From Aphrocallistes beatrix (lineage: Eukaryota; Porifera; Hexactinellida; Sceptrulophora; Aphrocallistidae), in NCBI GenBank assembly GCA_963281255.1, contig OY725493.1, positions 2,045,550 through 2,109,549 of the forward strand: DNA of 64,000 nt, read 5' to 3'. How positions within the stretch are numbered: the stretch's first letter is position 1; every line of letters starts with the position of its first letter. The notes under the pieces are model-generated. The model made no database searches. It saw nothing but the letters and a program-made list of their open reading frames with translations, and was not told the DNA's origin. Of this stretch, positions 62,395-64,000 are shown piece after piece. The position numbers and the translations under genes are program-made.

Positions 62395-62979
62395 CTACAT
62401 TAAGGAAAAACAAGATTGAGATAAACAATGAGAACCTGTCCGTATACTCGCGAACTGTACCTCTGTGAAGTCGGACTCAGACTCTAAGCATGGCTCTAAG
62501 CATGGCTCTGTAGCAGGTTCCAAACACTGGAGGACATCTCCATCAACTTTAAAAGATATATCATACGTGAGCTCATCTCCTAAAGGAAGCATACAGAGCT
62601 GAGTTTTCGTTTCGATATCTTTAAATATCGATGGGATATCACTGGTAGAATTCTGAACTTGTTTATCAGCCGGGAAGTAATCCAGATTAAATATCCACTT
62701 TTCCATCAGCTTCTCGCTGAGAGCATTGTAGATATCAAGATCTAGCCTGTGTACCTGTTTGGCAGGCAGCCAGTTTTTCAGAGAATGCACTACTCTCTCT
62801 AGAAAATCCTTATCGAACGGCTCCGAGAGACGGCTGACAACCATCTCCATGTAGTTCTCATCCTGGAAACTGGGCGGAGGCAAGACTGATCTGAGCTTGA
62901 GTATGTGACAAATGCACAACTCGAGGTATGTGAGCGTTTTCTGGGTGCTGCCATATACTGATAGCACCTGCTGAGACAT
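62395..62979 (-). CDS. MAD2-like HORMA-domain protein (3' end uncertain)
   Basis: 194 residues as read; aligned by eye to MAD2L1. N-terminal helix region GSTQKTLTYLELCICHILKL matches the MAD2 helix before the first strand. Then VVHSLKNWLPAKQVHRLDLD, EKLMEKWIFNLDYFPADK and IPSIFKDIETKTQLCMLPLG match in order the MAD2 strands LKDWL..., ...LERWQFDI... and IRSVIRQIT...LPLLE. The section around FTEVQFASI sits where the safety-belt strand begins in MAD2. After that the frame ends within 15 codons in unconvincing sequence, and an intron donor (GAG|GTACAG or ACAG|GTTCTC) may exist. HORMA proteins in this group act in the spindle checkpoint. MAD2L2/REV7 is a weaker alternative. Confidence 0.6.
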   Translation of the reverse strand: MSQQVLSVYGSTQKTLTYLELCICHILKLRSVLPPPSFQDENYMEMVVSRLSEPFDKDFLERVVHSLKNWLPAKQVHRLDLDIYNALSEKLMEKWIFNLDYFPADKQVQNSTSDIPSIFKDIETKTQLCMLPLGDELTYDISFKVDGDVLQCLEPATEPCLEPCLESESDFTEVQFASIRTGSHCLSQSCFSLM

Positions 62980-64000
62980 CTAGACAAGTAATTACAATAA
63001 CTGAATCCTGATTTGATCAAAATAAATTCAAAACTCTGAATGAACTAGCATAACCATTATTATCCAATCAAGATTGTGCCTTGTCATATGGAGCTACCGA
63101 TAAAATGGAAATAAAGGACACTATGTAAATTATGCATTGTTCTGCCAAAAACATGATATATCATTTTCCTGCTCGCTGGCTACCAGCTGTTTCACATGGA
63201 TCAGGTGATAGTAGCAAAGAAAAGGAGCATGTTGTGTCGTCAGTCAGCTAAAGTGAATTTGGTAACTGAATCCTCAGACACCAAATAAATTGTAGTCGCC
63301 TTAATTATTTACATAATTAGCAACCAAAAAACATGCGAAATTAATGCAATATCGTTGTATGAAGTTATTACTGCTTTCCGTGCTTATCTGTCTCTACTTA
63401 TCAAAACTCAATTGTTGTATGTACGTGTGTGTATGTGACTTACCGTTAAAACGTCAACTCAGTTATTATGCAAATTACCTGGAAAAGTTCAGGCATTATG
63501 CATAATAATTGACGGAAAATGCCTGGAATTTCCGGGTATTATAAATAATAACTGATATTTCACATAATAACTGATTTGACGTTTTAACAGTAACATATAT
63601 ACGTACGCGTATTTCTATATCATAGTATTATACTAACTCCAGATATACGCTCCTAATCTCAAACCCATAAATTTGCATACGCCTTGCCAGACATATTTAG
63701 TGCAACTCCTAGCATAGGAGATGCCTTATGTCATGATCGGCTTGCGACGTCCGTCCGTCCGTCTGCTCACTCCTGGAAATTCTATTTGACCAAATTCGGA
63801 CCATATATTCCTTATAAGGTGGAGATTTGAACACCTTTCTCAAATGGTGTGAAAATGTATTAGCCAATCAGAATCCATGATTACGATATGGTATTCATTA
63901 TGAATATTTCAAATATGTATCACATTTCGTGTCCTACGAGTCACTTAATGGAGCTCACAGTCTGTTGGCTGACATTTTTTTCTCTTAATTTGAGGAAATA
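62980..64000. other. Right-end intergenic region
   Basis: Contains the MITE at 63443-63590 and, near 63740-63790, short GTCCGTCC repeats. No gene was recognised before the window ends. Confidence 0.4.
63443..63590. mobile_element. 148-bp TA-flanked MITE
   Basis: Inverted termini CCGTTAAAACGTCAACTCAG and CATAATAACTGATTTGACG with TTTTAACAG, about 32 bp with a few mismatches, flanked by TA at 63441-63442 and 63591-63592. A Tc1/mariner-type non-autonomous element. Confidence 0.8.

Overview
The window is nuclear DNA from an invertebrate animal, or at least a close animal relative. Evidence: phase-consistent GT-AG introns, animal-type receptors (an LRR/EGF transmembrane protein with a tyrosine-rich tail, a DBH/MOXD monooxygenase), cilium- and centrosome-associated families (SPATA17, WDR27) and a wide mix of eukaryotic transposons. 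Genes are intron-poor: NVL, WDR27, MGAT4, NUBP1, SPATA17 and the pseudouridine-degrading enzyme are single reading frames, while INO80 has five introns, TRDMT1 two, the BRD7/9-like gene two and ELP2 one. Several introns are only 57-65 nt. A sponge or another early-branching animal would fit, but the sequence does not fix the phylum.

Layout. 1-2.5 kb: the end of a copper monooxygenase (+) facing an MGAT4-type glycosyltransferase (-). 2.5-9.75 kb: a repeat block with a small TA-flanked MITE, Helitron-like fragments, and a 3-kb satellite built from a 10-bp palindrome with 1- or 2-bp spacers. 9.8-16.3 kb (all -): a BRD7/9-like bromodomain gene, a fused pseudouridine-5'-phosphate glycosidase/PfkB kinase, and the Rieske protein. 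16.3-24.7 kb: a transposon graveyard holding a P/THAP9-like element with perfect 66-bp inverted repeats, a Ginger/KRBA2-like integrase gene broken by one stop and one frameshift, another Helitron-like copy, and an NHL-repeat pseudogene. 25.3-27.7 kb: the LRR-EGF receptor (+). 28.2-38.2 kb: a tight co-directional cluster (-) of a C11orf65-like gene, INO80, NVL, MRRF and an unknown gene, with gaps of 117-278 bp. 38.3-41.3 kb: a Penelope-like reverse-transcriptase remnant split by a hAT MITE that itself carries a second hAT MITE. 41.4-49.5 kb (-): SPATA17, TRDMT1, NUBP1 and a histidine acid phosphatase. 49.9-51.0 kb: a non-autonomous mariner-like element. 51.7-63 kb (-): WDR27 and ELP2 (115 bp apart), a four-helix membrane protein, TRNAU1AP and a divergent MAD2-like HORMA gene.

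Eighteen of the twenty host genes lie on the minus strand. Several are separated by little more than 100 bp, and some have a splice-acceptor-like sequence just before the start codon. This suggests, without proving it, polycistronic transcription resolved by spliced-leader trans-splicing. The most unusual object is the palindromic satellite at 5.1-8.1 kb, which appears to have grown from a fixed point inside a Helitron-like repeat whose uninterrupted relative lies at 22.7-23.3 kb. Much of the rest is housekeeping: tRNA and translation factors (ELP2, TRDMT1, TRNAU1AP, MRRF), ribosome biogenesis (NVL), chromatin (INO80, BRD), Fe-S assembly (NUBP1) and respiration (Rieske).
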